NCBI GenBank assembly: GCA_002439085.1
Contig: DJSW01000018.1
Coordinates: 1 to 64,000 of the forward strand
DNA: 64,000 nt
Direction: 5' to 3'
DNA from: Alphaproteobacteria bacterium UBA6324
GTDB lineage: Bacteria; Pseudomonadota; Alphaproteobacteria; CAAGCB01; CAG-977
Shown: one piece after another, positions 51,310-60,533 of the stretch
How the letters are laid out: each line of letters begins with the position of its first letter
How positions within the stretch are numbered: position 1 is the first letter of the stretch
Notes under the pieces: generated by a model
What the model saw: only the letters and a program-made list of their open reading frames with translations
Database searches by the model: none
Told to the model about the DNA's origin: nothing
Translations under genes and position numbers: made by a program

Positions 51310-52155
51310 TTAAAACTCGTACTTAACGTTGAATCCCAGGGAATACGCCCCTTGGTCGTCCGGCGCGTAGGGTTCTTTGATGTTGTTCGTGCCGGCCAAA
51401 ACGTATTCGGCGGAAATGCCCAAAGCCATATTCCGGTAAACGAACAGGCTGCCGTCGGCAAAGAACGTCAAATCCTTATTGCGGACGTGATCCATTGTGT
51501 CCCAGCTGAAACGCAGGCCGACATCGGCCGTGGAACGTTCGCCGGCCTGAATGTGCATCGCGCCCGTGATGTCGTATTCGTCATACTGCTGGTCGTTGCC
51601 GTAACCGATGTTGTGGTAATCCAACCGCGTGTAGGCGAAGACCTTTTCGCCGGTTTCCGTTCCGGCCATCATATACAGATGCGTGTCTTTCTGGTCTTCG
51701 TTGCTTCTTTCCTTCCATTTGGAAAAATCCGTGCGCGTCACGTCTGCGCCGATTTGAACGCGCCAAGCTTCGTCAATCGTGTTGACTTTCGTTCCGATCA
51801 TCCATTCCCAATCATGGAACGACGCGGCGCCGTCCTTTTTCGTCCAGTCGAACCCGACCGAACCGTAAACCGCCCACGTTCCCGTAATGCCGTAGGTCAA
51901 CGTTTCCGTCAAAGCGGATTTGCGCGCGTTTTTCAAAACGGGATATCCGGCTTTGCGCGGTGCGTTGATCGAAGCGTCCAGCTTGACATTGGAATAGGTC
52001 AGTTTGGAATCCAGCATGAAACCGCGATCCGTGATGTAAAACGGATTGGTCATGTCGGCGAAACCCTGCGTTGCCGTTTTCGCCTGCGCCTGTTCTTGCG
52101 CCTGCGCGGAAAAAGCGGTCAGGGTGAACACGGTCGCGTATAAGATTTTTTTCAT
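51310..52155 (-). CDS. Outer membrane beta-barrel protein
   Basis: A 281-residue exported protein with signal peptide (cut after SAQA, about residue 19). The rest alternates polar and aromatic residues in strands (TYGITGTWAVYGSVGFDWTK, VFAYTRLDYHNIGYG) and ends in YEF, the terminal-aromatic signal for barrel insertion. A length of about 260 suits a 12-strand barrel. I recognise no narrower family. The upstream gap to the PIG-L gene (52156-52293) carries divergent signals. Confidence 0.78.
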   Translation of the reverse strand: MKKILYATVFTLTAFSAQAQEQAQAKTATQGFADMTNPFYITDRGFMLDSKLTYSNVKLDASINAPRKAGYPVLKNARKSALTETLTYGITGTWAVYGSVGFDWTKKDGAASFHDWEWMIGTKVNTIDEAWRVQIGADVTRTDFSKWKERSNEDQKDTHLYMMAGTETGEKVFAYTRLDYHNIGYGNDQQYDEYDITGAMHIQAGERSTADVGLRFSWDTMDHVRNKDLTFFADGSLFVYRNMALGISAEYVLAGTNNIKEPYAPDDQGAYSLGFNVKYEF

Positions 52156-52293
52156 AATTTTTCAACCTTTCGTCCTGTTTTGAACGGATCAAAGTATAGG
52201 CGGAAAAGTTTAACCCTTTATGAAAAGCGTAAAAAGTTTTGATTTTTCAAAAAAACGGCTGTAATCTGCCGGAAAAACGGAGGGAACGACATC

Positions 52294-52986
52294 ATGGGTA
52301 TGCGCAAGATGAAGCTTTGGTTCACCAAGAAAATCCACGGCTACGATATGCCGGTTTGTCAGAAATCGAAACCGTGGCAGATCAAGCCGACCGACCGGTT
52401 TTTGCTGCTGGCGCCCCACGCCGACGACGAAACGATCGGATGCGGCGGATTTTTGCTGAAATACGGGGCGCAGTGCGATGTCGTTTTGCTGACGGACGGG
52501 CGGCACGGCGACGCCGATGTCAAACCCGAAGAAATGATCGACATCCGCAAAAGGGAATTCGAGGATGTCATGACGCGCTGCGGCGTTAAAAGCTTTCGTA
52601 TGCTGAATGTCGAAGACGGTCGCCTGATTGATTGTTTCAGGGATTTTTCGACGCTGGATTTTAAAGGGTACGACTATGTGATGATGCCGCATCCCATGGA
52701 TTTTCATAACGATCACATGGCGGTTAGCTGTCTGTTCAAACGGCTGTGCCGCACGCAACCGTTTAACGGTTCGATCGTATATTATGAAATTTGGAACACT
52801 ATGGCCGCGCCAACGCATTACATCGACATTTCCGATGTCGCCGATGAAAAAAGAAAGCGTATCAACTTGTATAAATCCCAAATCAAAAACATCGACTACG
52901 CGTCGCGCATCCTCGGATTGAACCATTACCGCGGCATACGCCACCACGTCGAATACGAAGAAGATTTCCAAATCGAAAAGATCTGA
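52294..52986 (+). CDS. PIG-L/LmbE family deacetylase
   Basis: A 230-residue zinc-dependent deacetylase of the LmbE/MshB/PIG-L type, which removes acetyl groups from N-acetylglucosamine-containing substrates. The metal motif APHADDETIGCGG lies near residues 40-52, and the third ligand is in PHPMDFHNDH. GGAGGG precedes the ATG. MFS and htpX follow on the same strand with gaps of 4 bases and an overlap, so they form an operon. The substrate may be a glycan or glycolipid; nothing in the context settles it. Confidence 0.88.
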   Translation: MGMRKMKLWFTKKIHGYDMPVCQKSKPWQIKPTDRFLLLAPHADDETIGCGGFLLKYGAQCDVVLLTDGRHGDADVKPEEMIDIRKREFEDVMTRCGVKSFRMLNVEDGRLIDCFRDFSTLDFKGYDYVMMPHPMDFHNDHMAVSCLFKRLCRTQPFNGSIVYYEIWNTMAAPTHYIDISDVADEKRKRINLYKSQIKNIDYASRILGLNHYRGIRHHVEYEEDFQIEKI

Positions 52987-52990
52987 GAAT

Positions 52991-54394
52991 ATGCGCGCCT
53001 CTACGGTCAAATGGGTTGTCTTTGCGGTGACCTCTTTGGGAAACTTCATCGGGATGTTGGATTTTTCATCCGTTAACATCGCTTTGTACAACATTTCCAA
53101 CGCGTTTGATCTGCCGGTGTCCGCCGTTCAATGGGTGATGCTGTCGTACCAGATCGTTTTAACCAGCCTGCTGACGTTTTTCGGACGGCTGGGCGATATG
53201 GTCAGCCGGCGAAAGCTTTATACGGCCGGATTTTTGCTGTTCGGCGTCGGGGCGGCCTTGTCCTATTCGGCCGTCAATTTCTGTATGCTGTTGTTCGCGC
53301 GGACGGTGCAAGGCGTTGGCGGTTCGATCCTGATATCCAATTCGTTCAGCATCGTTTCGACGGTGTTCAAAGGGCGCAGGCGCGGCAAAGCGTTGGGATT
53401 TATGGGCGCCGTGACGCATCTGGCCGGCATGACCGCGCCGTCGATCAGCGGTTTTTTAATGGGAATGTTCGGTTGGCGTGAAATTTTCCTGCCCAGCTGC
53501 GTGCTGTCGTTCGCGGCCGCGGGGCTGGCTTCGCGGATCATTCCGGCGGGGGTGACGCGCGCAAAAACGCCGATTGATATCAAAGGAACGGTTCTGTTGA
53601 TGGCCGGCGTGGCGTCTTTGCTGTTTATGATCGCGCAATCTCCGTCGTGGAGGTTGCTGTCCGTGAAAACCGGAACGGCCGTTCTGGCGTCCGTTCTTTG
53701 CCTGTACGCCTTTTTCCGGCAGGAAAGGAGGACGAAAGCGCCGCTGGTCGATTTCCGGTTGTTCCGCGTTCCGGCGTTTTTGTTCGGCAATCTGGCTTTG
53801 TCCGTATCGTATCTGGCCATGTATCCGAACACGATCCTGTTTCCCTTTTATTCGCAAGGCGTGTTGGATAATTCGGCCGTTTTGACGGGATTGCTGATTT
53901 TGCCGTTTTCGCTGTTTTATTTGGTGACGGCCGTTTCGACGGGAACGCTGTCCCCGCACAAAAGGATGTTCGCCGGCATGGCTTTGCTGGGAACGGGGCT
54001 GTTCCTGTTTACGCTGACCGGATTTTCCACCCCTTTGGCGGCACTGGTTTTGATGCAGATCGTCATGGGCGTCGGCAACGCGTTTTTCCAACCGTCGGTC
54101 AATACGGCGATTTTAAACGCGACGCCCAAGGAAAGTGTCGGTATGGCCAGCGGTGTTTTGTCGCTGTTTCGCAACACGGGCATCGCGACGGGCAGCGTCG
54201 TTTCCGTCGGATTGTTCGAGATGTGCAAAAACACGCTCCGATCGTCGGGTGTCGCGGAAAAACAGGCGATGCTGTCCGCGTATCATTTCGCGTTGTATTG
54301 CGGAATCGCTTTCGCCTGCCTAAGTTTATTCTTTGTGATCAAAGCCCGTCGGGCGATGCAAAAGGAAGCGCAAAAGGAAGCGCAAAATGATTAA
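52991..54394 (+). CDS. MFS drug exporter, DHA2 (EmrB/QacA) type
   Basis: A 467-residue inner-membrane exporter with about 14 hydrophobic segments. The early FSSVNIALYNIS and motif A GRLGDMVSRRKLY are typical of the DHA2 group; the APSISGFL segment stands for motif C. It starts 4 bases after the PIG-L stop with only a weak ribosome site, suggesting coupling. Its last codons contain a duplicated 12-base unit (GCAAAAGGAAGC twice, about 54357-54383) that supplies the ribosome site of htpX. Confidence 0.9.
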   Translation: MRASTVKWVVFAVTSLGNFIGMLDFSSVNIALYNISNAFDLPVSAVQWVMLSYQIVLTSLLTFFGRLGDMVSRRKLYTAGFLLFGVGAALSYSAVNFCMLLFARTVQGVGGSILISNSFSIVSTVFKGRRRGKALGFMGAVTHLAGMTAPSISGFLMGMFGWREIFLPSCVLSFAAAGLASRIIPAGVTRAKTPIDIKGTVLLMAGVASLLFMIAQSPSWRLLSVKTGTAVLASVLCLYAFFRQERRTKAPLVDFRLFRVPAFLFGNLALSVSYLAMYPNTILFPFYSQGVLDNSAVLTGLLILPFSLFYLVTAVSTGTLSPHKRMFAGMALLGTGLFLFTLTGFSTPLAALVLMQIVMGVGNAFFQPSVNTAILNATPKESVGMASGVLSLFRNTGIATGSVVSVGLFEMCKNTLRSSGVAEKQAMLSAYHFALYCGIAFACLSLFFVIKARRAMQKEAQKEAQND

Positions 54395-55349
54395 ACGGAT
54401 ATTTTTGTTTTTAATTGTCAATTTCGTCGTTCTGCTGACAATCGGTTTTTTGACGCGCGTTTTCGGCATTGACCGCTGGCTGGTCGGGCAGGGGATTGAT
54501 TACGGCCAACTGCTGGCGTTTTCGGCTGTTTTCGGGTTTACGGGAGCATTCATCTCTTTGTTAATGTCCAAAACGATCGCCAAGGTGTCCACCGGTGCGC
54601 GCACGATTGCCGCCCCGCAAACGCAGGACGAGGCGTGGCTGGTGCAAACGGTCGCCGATCTGGCGGGCAGGGCGGGCGTCAACACGCCGGAAGTCGCCGT
54701 ATATCGCGGTTCGGCGAACGCTTTTGCAACGGGCGCGTTTAAAAACGACGCGCTGGTCGCCGTTTCGACGGGATTGATGCAATCCATGACGCGGCCGCAG
54801 ATTCGCGCCGTTTTGGCGCACGAAATGTCCCACGTCAAAAACGGCGACATGGTGACGATGACTTTGGTTCAGGGCGTTTTGAACACGTTTGTTTTCTTTT
54901 TCGCCCGTGTCGCGGCCTTTTTTCTGAATTCGCGCAAGGACGACGACGGCCGACGGCGCGCGCCGGATATGGGGTATTACTTCACGGTGCGTATTTTTGA
55001 ATTCGTGTTCGGTATTTTGGCAAGCATTGCCGCCTGCGCCTTTTCCAGAAAACGCGAATACCGCGCGGATGCGGGGGCGGCGGAGCTGCTGGGATCGCCC
55101 GACGATATGATCGCGGCGCTGCGCGCGTTGGGAGCGGCGGACATCCGGCCGTTGCCGGCGGAAATGAAAGCGTTCGGCATTGTCGATCTGCCGTCGTTTT
55201 CCGAACTGTTCGCGACGCATCCGTCCTTGGCCGACCGGATCAAAGCTTTGTCGAAAAACGCCGTTCCGCCGCGGCCGGACAAAAGAAAACCGAACAAGAC
55301 GGGCGGCCTGTTCGGTTCGGTTTCAAAATCGGGAAATCCTTGGGGTTAA
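54387..55349 (+). CDS. htpX: Membrane protease HtpX
   Basis: A 320-residue M48 zinc protease of inner-membrane quality control. Two N-terminal helices (4-26 and 40-60) precede the zinc motif HEMSHVKNGD (HExxH 145-149). The third ligand is in REYRADAGAAEL after the second helix pair. The C-terminus is Lys/Pro/Gly-rich. It overlaps the MFS gene by 8 bases and meets the DNA glycosylase tail to tail with a 4-base overlap. Confidence 0.94.
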   Translation: MIKRIFLFLIVNFVVLLTIGFLTRVFGIDRWLVGQGIDYGQLLAFSAVFGFTGAFISLLMSKTIAKVSTGARTIAAPQTQDEAWLVQTVADLAGRAGVNTPEVAVYRGSANAFATGAFKNDALVAVSTGLMQSMTRPQIRAVLAHEMSHVKNGDMVTMTLVQGVLNTFVFFFARVAAFFLNSRKDDDGRRRAPDMGYYFTVRIFEFVFGILASIAACAFSRKREYRADAGAAELLGSPDDMIAALRALGAADIRPLPAEMKAFGIVDLPSFSELFATHPSLADRIKALSKNAVPPRPDKRKPNKTGGLFGSVSKSGNPWG

Positions 55350-56002
55350 GGATTAACTATTCCGGACAACGTTTTGAAAACGTTTACAAACATTTCCGGC
55401 GTCAGCTTTCCCGTATTGACGTTGTAGCGCGACGAGTGATAGGTGTCCAGCAACAAAATGCGCCGTCCGTTCCAATCCAGTTCGTGCAACGCGTTGTGGG
55501 CGAATTTGAACGCAGATTTTTTCTGTTTCAAAACGGACAGGACGGCGTTGTGCGCCAATCCCCCCAATGCCAGAACAACTTTCAGGTTCGGCATGGCGTC
55601 GATTTCATCCGCCAGATATTCGCCGCATTGCCGCACTTCGTCGCCGGTCGGCTTGTTTTCCGGCGGAACGCAGCGCACCGCGTTTGTCAGCCGCGCGTTG
55701 ACCAGCCGCACGCCGTCGTCCGGCCGCGCCTTGTATTCGCCGGTCGAAAAACCGAAATCGTGCAGGCATCCGTACAACAAATCGCCCGCGAAATCGCCCG
55801 TGAACGGCCGTCCCGTCCGGTTCGCCCCTTTCAATCCGGGGGCAAGGCCGACGATCAGCAGCTCCGCGTCCAAATCCCCCAAAGAAGGGACGGGGGCGTT
55901 GTGAAAATCGGGATACAGCCGACGATTCTTGTCCAAAAAAGCGGACAAGCGCGGACACCGGCGGCACGACGCGTCGGGACAGGTGAACGTTTTACGGGAC
56001 AT
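55346..56002 (-). CDS. Uracil-DNA glycosylase, family 5 (UDGb) type
   Basis: A 218-residue Fe-S DNA glycosylase removing uracil and other deaminated bases. Motif A is GLAPGLKGANRTGRPFTGD with no catalytic Asp/Asn at the family 4 position, the mark of family 5. The closing motif is TYHSSRYN, with Ser in place of the usual Pro. Cysteines 8, 13 and 16 with one at NAVRCVPP give four candidate cluster ligands. It overlaps the NYN gene upstream by 11 bases. Confidence 0.88.
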   Translation of the reverse strand: MSRKTFTCPDASCRRCPRLSAFLDKNRRLYPDFHNAPVPSLGDLDAELLIVGLAPGLKGANRTGRPFTGDFAGDLLYGCLHDFGFSTGEYKARPDDGVRLVNARLTNAVRCVPPENKPTGDEVRQCGEYLADEIDAMPNLKVVLALGGLAHNAVLSVLKQKKSAFKFAHNALHELDWNGRRILLLDTYHSSRYNVNTGKLTPEMFVNVFKTLSGIVNP

Positions 56003-56609
56003 AATCCGTCTTTTCCCCGCCGACTTCGCTGTACAGAATGGACTGCGCCTTTGAAAAATCGGGTTCGCCCTTTGTCGGGACGGGGCCGCGGGAAATATCC
56101 TTGATCAGCGACGACAGATCCGTGAAATGGTCGGCCTGACGGCGCAATTCGTCCGCCACCATGGGCGGCTGGGACTGGACGGTCGAAACGACGGTCACGC
56201 GGACGCCCTTGCGCTGGACGGCCTCGACCAGACTGCGGAAATCGCCGTCGCCCGAAAACAGGATGGCGTGGTCGATGTTTTCCGCCATTTCCATCAAATC
56301 GACGGCCAGTTCGATATCCATGTTCCCTTTGATTTTGCGGCGTCCCATCGCATCGGTGAATTCCTTCGTGGGCTTTGTCACCATCGTGTAGCCGTTGTAA
56401 TCCAGCCAATCGACCAGCGGACGGATCGGGGAGTATTCCTGATCCTCCACCAGCGCGGTGTAGTAAAACGCGCGGATTAATCGGCCTTTGGTCGAAAAAA
56501 AGTCCAGCAGCTTTTTATAGTCGATGTCGAATCCCAACAATCTGGCCGCGGCGTACAGGTTGGAACCGTCGATAAACAGGGCGATTTTTTCGCCGGCATA
56601 GCAACGCAT
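55992..56609 (-). CDS. NYN domain protein (LabA/DUF88 type)
   Basis: A 205-residue PIN-like nuclease-fold protein. ATG 56609 with AAGGA is chosen; the longer frame lacks a start signal. The conserved acidic residues are in KIALFIDGSNLY, KGNMDIELAVDLM and AILFSGDGDFRSLVEAV, as in LabA-type NYN proteins thought to be RNases. The C-terminal tail is unrelated. It overlaps the DNA glycosylase, so the two are co-translated; a link between them is unclear. Confidence 0.88.
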   Translation of the reverse strand: MRCYAGEKIALFIDGSNLYAAARLLGFDIDYKKLLDFFSTKGRLIRAFYYTALVEDQEYSPIRPLVDWLDYNGYTMVTKPTKEFTDAMGRRKIKGNMDIELAVDLMEMAENIDHAILFSGDGDFRSLVEAVQRKGVRVTVVSTVQSQPPMVADELRRQADHFTDLSSLIKDISRGPVPTKGEPDFSKAQSILYSEVGGEKTDYVP

Positions 56610-56740
56610 AAACGTATTCCTTTCAAAAAATAATTTAAAAACCTTGTTCAGAATACCCCCGATTTCCCTTTCTGCCAAGCTGAATTTGCGGCCATGGGCG
56701 CGGACGCGGGAAAAGGACGCGGTTTTTATGCAGAATGCGC

Positions 56741-56770
56741 TTGCATTTTCCGGCGGATTGACGATATAAC
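56741..56770 (+). promoter_or_regulatory. Putative rpoZ promoter
   Basis: TTGCAT (56741-56746) and TATAAC (56765-56770) with an 18-base spacer lie 50 bases before rpoZ. Confidence 0.4.
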
Positions 56771-56819
56771 AATAGACCTTAAGGTTTTTGTGCACACTCT
56801 TTGAATTGGAAGTTGAAAA

Positions 56820-57191
56820 ATGGCTCGCGTTACCGTAGAAGACTGCGTTTTAAAAGTTCCCAACCGTTTTGAATTGGTTTTGTTGGCCGCCCAGCGCGCC
56901 AAAGATTTGAGCGCCGGCGCGCAAATGAACGTCGAACAGGATCGCGATAAAAATCCCGTCGTCGCTTTGCGCGAAATCGCCGAAGACAAAGTCAGCCGCG
57001 ACAATCTGGAAAACGAATTGGTGACCGGTATGCAGAAATTCGTCAAGGAAGAGGAAGCTCCCGCCGACGAAGACGAAAATTTGAAGGCCGCCGACGCCGA
57101 ACTGGCCGCTTTGGACACGGATTTTTCCTATATCAACGATACGGAAGCCGCCGTTGAAAAAGCCGGCTCCTTTGAAGTTACCGAAGAATAA
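56820..57191 (+). CDS. rpoZ: RNA polymerase omega subunit
   Basis: A 123-residue omega, the small subunit that helps assemble beta-prime. The N-terminus MARVTVEDCVLKVPNRFELV and LAAQRAKDLSAGA, followed by KNPVVALREIAE, are the conserved fold; the last 50 residues are acidic, as often in alphaproteobacteria. It is followed by the Rsh gene 31 bases later, as in many genomes. Confidence 0.96.
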   Translation: MARVTVEDCVLKVPNRFELVLLAAQRAKDLSAGAQMNVEQDRDKNPVVALREIAEDKVSRDNLENELVTGMQKFVKEEEAPADEDENLKAADAELAALDTDFSYINDTEAAVEKAGSFEVTEE

Positions 57192-57222
57192 TCTCCGACT
57201 CGCTTGACAGGGGAGGTCGGTC

Positions 57223-59373
57223 ATGCTGCGGCAGTTTGAGTTGGTGGAACGCGTCCGGTCGTACGATCCGAACGTGGACGAGGAAGGGTTGGACAGGGCG
57301 TATGTTTTCGCCTGTAAAATGCACGGTTCGCAGAAACGCGCGTCCGGCGACCCGTATTTTTCCCACCCTGTCGAGGTCGCTGGCATCCTGACCGAATACA
57401 AACTCGACTACGCTTCGATCGTGACGGCGTTGTTGCACGACACGATCGAGGACACGGCCGCGTCCTACGACGATATCAAACAGATGTTCGGCGAAGAGGT
57501 GGCAAAGCTGGTCGAGGGGGTGACGAAGCTCAGCCGCATCCAGTTGCAGTCCGACCAGACGAAGCAGGCGGAAAATTTCCGCAAGCTGTTGCTGGCGATG
57601 TCCGAAGACATCCGCGTCCTGCTGGTCAAGCTGGCCGACCGCGTCCACAATATGCGGACGCTGAAATACCATAAAAATCCCGAAAAACGCCGCCGGATCG
57701 CGCGCGAAACGATGGAAATCTACGCGCCGCTGGCCGAACGCATCGGGATGCAGGAAATGAAAAACGAGCTGGAAGAGCTGTCGTTTAAGGAACTTTACCC
57801 CGAAGCGTACGAATCCATTACGACGCGTCTGTCGTTTTTGCGCGAACAGGGCGGGGATCTGGTTTCCCGCATCATCGAAACGCTGAAAAACGATCTGAAG
57901 GATTCCGGCATCAAATGCGAAGTGACGGGACGCGAAAAGTCGCCGTATTCCATTTGGCGCAAAATGCAGCGGCAGAACGCGACGTTTGAACAACTGTCGG
58001 ACATCATGGCTTTCCGCGTCATCGTGCCGACCGTGGCCGACTGCTACCACGTTTTGGGGATCATCCACACGAAATACCCCATGGTTCCGGGGCGGTACAA
58101 GGATTACATATCGACCCCGAAGCCCAACGGGTACAAATCCCTGCACACGGGGGTCATCGGGCCTGAAAAGCACAAGATCGAAATCCAGATTCGCACGCAG
58201 GAAATGCACGACATCGCGGAAATCGGTCTGGCGGCGCACTGGCGTTACAAACAGGGCGATTATAAAACGGACGGGCGGCAATTCGCGTGGCTGCGGGAAT
58301 TGCTGGACATTATGGAACAGTCCGACAACCCCGAAGAATTCCTTGAACACACCAAAATGGAAATGTATCAGGATCAGGTGTTCTGCTTTTCACCGAAAGG
58401 CGACCTGATCACTTTGCCCAAAGGCGCGACGGCGATCGACTTCGCCTACGCCGTCCATTCGGGTGTGGGCAACAAATGCGTCGGCGTGAAAATCAACGGA
58501 AAGATCCGGCCGCTACGCACGGAATTGACGAACGGCGATCAGGTCGAGATTCTGACATCGAAAACGCAAACGCCGTCGCCGGAATGGGAACGTTTCGCCG
58601 TGACGGGCAAAGCGCGCGCGGCCATTCGCCGTTTCGTGCGCGCCCAGAAACGCGAACAATATCTGGAAGTCGGCCGCCAGATGTTGCAGCGCGCCTATAA
58701 ATCCGAGGGATACGAATATTCCGACAAGAGTTTGGAAAACGTTCTGACCAATTTCAAACAGGCCACGGTCGAAGATTTGATCGCTTCCGTCGGCGAAGGC
58801 GTCATCCTGCCCGCCGACGTGGTCGAATCCGTCTTCCCCGGTCACAAATCGCGGTTGGGGCGCGCGGTTGATGCGTTGAAACGCGGCGTGAAAAAGATCG
58901 GCGACAAGGCCGAGGGCAAAAAACAAAGCCCGATCAAGGGGCTGATCCCTGGCATGGCAATCAATTTCGCCAAATGCTGCCACCCGTTGCCCGGCGACCG
59001 CATCGTCGGCATTGTCACGACGGGCAAGGGCGTGACCATTCACACGATCGACTGCGTCACTTTGGAAAAATTCGCGGGCGAACCGGAACGCTGGCTGGAC
59101 GTTTCGTGGAACGAGGATGTCGTTTCCGGCGAAAGCCACATTTCCCGCCTGCGCATCGTTCTGGTCAACCAACCGGGCAGTTTGGGGACACTGTCGAACG
59201 TGATCGCCAAAAACCACGGCAACATCGCCAATTTGAACATATTGGAGCGCACGGCCGGATTTTTCGACCTGACCGTCGATATCGAGGTGCGCGACGTCCG
59301 GCATTTAAGCGACATCATGGCCGCTTTGCGCGCCAGCCCCGGAATCAGCTCCGTCCGGCGCGCGCAGGATTGA
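57223..59373 (+). CDS. spoT: Bifunctional (p)ppGpp synthase/hydrolase (RelA/SpoT homolog, Rsh)
   Basis: A 716-residue long Rsh protein controlling the stringent response. The N-terminal HD hydrolase domain keeps H48 and HD at 72-73 (ALLHDTIED). The synthetase domain has GREKSPYSIWRKM and FEQLSDIMAFRVIV. A TGS domain (VFCFSPKGDLITLPKGATAI) and a C-terminal ACT domain (about 640-716) follow. Both active sites look intact, as expected for the single alphaproteobacterial Rsh. GGGGAGG precedes the ATG. Confidence 0.95.
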   Translation: MLRQFELVERVRSYDPNVDEEGLDRAYVFACKMHGSQKRASGDPYFSHPVEVAGILTEYKLDYASIVTALLHDTIEDTAASYDDIKQMFGEEVAKLVEGVTKLSRIQLQSDQTKQAENFRKLLLAMSEDIRVLLVKLADRVHNMRTLKYHKNPEKRRRIARETMEIYAPLAERIGMQEMKNELEELSFKELYPEAYESITTRLSFLREQGGDLVSRIIETLKNDLKDSGIKCEVTGREKSPYSIWRKMQRQNATFEQLSDIMAFRVIVPTVADCYHVLGIIHTKYPMVPGRYKDYISTPKPNGYKSLHTGVIGPEKHKIEIQIRTQEMHDIAEIGLAAHWRYKQGDYKTDGRQFAWLRELLDIMEQSDNPEEFLEHTKMEMYQDQVFCFSPKGDLITLPKGATAIDFAYAVHSGVGNKCVGVKINGKIRPLRTELTNGDQVEILTSKTQTPSPEWERFAVTGKARAAIRRFVRAQKREQYLEVGRQMLQRAYKSEGYEYSDKSLENVLTNFKQATVEDLIASVGEGVILPADVVESVFPGHKSRLGRAVDALKRGVKKIGDKAEGKKQSPIKGLIPGMAINFAKCCHPLPGDRIVGIVTTGKGVTIHTIDCVTLEKFAGEPERWLDVSWNEDVVSGESHISRLRIVLVNQPGSLGTLSNVIAKNHGNIANLNILERTAGFFDLTVDIEVRDVRHLSDIMAALRASPGISSVRRAQD

Positions 59374-59375
59374 CA

Positions 59376-59780
59376 ATGATCATCGGCGTCGGAACAGACA
59401 TGGTGGACATCCGCCGCATCGAAAAATCGGCGGAACGGTTCGGAACGGCTTTTTATTCCAGAATTTACACGGCTGCGGAGCGCGCGGCGTGCGATTCCCG
59501 CGCCGGCCGGAAAAGACCGTCGGCCTACGCCATGCGTTTCGCGGCGAAAGAGGCGTGTTCCAAAGCCTTGGGCACCGGATTGCGCCAAGGCGTTTTCTGG
59601 CGCGACATGGAAAACGCGAACCTGCCGTCCGGCCAGCCGGTCATGCGGTTGACGGGCGGGGCTTTGGAACGGCTGCGCGCTTTGACGCCCGCCGGTTTCC
59701 GGCCGGTCGTAAACGTTTCGTTGACGGACGAATATCCGTACGCGCTGGCTTTTGTCGTCATCAGCGCCGAAGTTGAATGA
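59376..59780 (+). CDS. acpS: Holo-[acyl-carrier-protein] synthase
   Basis: A 134-residue AcpS that transfers phosphopantetheine from CoA to ACP. Magnesium-site motifs GVGTDMVDIRRIEKS and RFAAKEACSKALGTG are intact. It starts two bases after the rsh stop and is followed by lepB 12 bases later, a standard alphaproteobacterial order. Confidence 0.94.
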   Translation: MIIGVGTDMVDIRRIEKSAERFGTAFYSRIYTAAERAACDSRAGRKRPSAYAMRFAAKEACSKALGTGLRQGVFWRDMENANLPSGQPVMRLTGGALERLRALTPAGFRPVVNVSLTDEYPYALAFVVISAEVE

Positions 59781-59792
59781 GAGGATAAATCT

Positions 59793-60533
59793 ATGGAAGA
59801 AAAAAACGCGCAGGGCGGATTTTGGGAAACGACGAAAACGGTTGTTTACGCCGTTTTGATCGCTTTGTTGGTTCGCACGGTTTGGGCGGAACCGTTCAGC
59901 ATCCCGTCGGGGTCGATGATACCGACTTTGCTGGTCGGCGATTACCTGTTCGTTTCCAAAATGTCCTACGGCTACAGCCGCTATTCCCTGCCGTTCGGAA
60001 TGCCTTTGATCAAAGGGCGCGTTTTCTACACGGAACCGAAACGCGGCGACGTGCTGGTTTTCAAAATGCCGTCGGACAACAAAACCGATTACATCAAACG
60101 CCTGATCGGGCTGCCTGGGGATAAAATTCAGGTCAAGGACGGCCGCCTGTACATCAACGGCAATATGATCGACCGTCGGGAAGAGGGCGAATACGTCATG
60201 CGCGACCCGTCGGGCAAGGCGCTGCGCTTTACGAAATACACGGAAACCCTGCCCGAGGGCGTCACCCACCCGATCATTGAAATGTCGGACGAAGCACCGT
60301 TTGACAACACCGAGGAATTCACCGTGCCGGAAGACCATTTCTTTATGATGGGGGACAACCGCGACAATTCACTGGACAGCCGATCGATCAAGGTCGGTTT
60401 CGTGCCGAAAGTCAATCTGGTCGGCCGCGCGAAATTCCTGTTCTTTTCCAACGACGGCACCGCCGCGTGGTGGCAGGTTTGGAAATGGCCGATGGCCGTG
60501 CGCTGGTCGCGTTTGTTCAACGGGATTAAATAA
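59793..60533 (+). CDS. lepB: Signal peptidase I
   Basis: A 246-residue S26 protease removing Sec signal peptides. A single N-terminal membrane helix (about 15-32) precedes the catalytic serine in IPSGSMIPTLLVGD (S41). The general-base lysine is in TDYIKRLIGLPGD and the box E segment is MGDNRDNSLDSR. GAGG lies before the ATG. Its stop shares one base with the rnc start (TAATG). Confidence 0.95.
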   Translation: MEEKNAQGGFWETTKTVVYAVLIALLVRTVWAEPFSIPSGSMIPTLLVGDYLFVSKMSYGYSRYSLPFGMPLIKGRVFYTEPKRGDVLVFKMPSDNKTDYIKRLIGLPGDKIQVKDGRLYINGNMIDRREEGEYVMRDPSGKALRFTKYTETLPEGVTHPIIEMSDEAPFDNTEEFTVPEDHFFMMGDNRDNSLDSRSIKVGFVPKVNLVGRAKFLFFSNDGTAAWWQVWKWPMAVRWSRLFNGIK

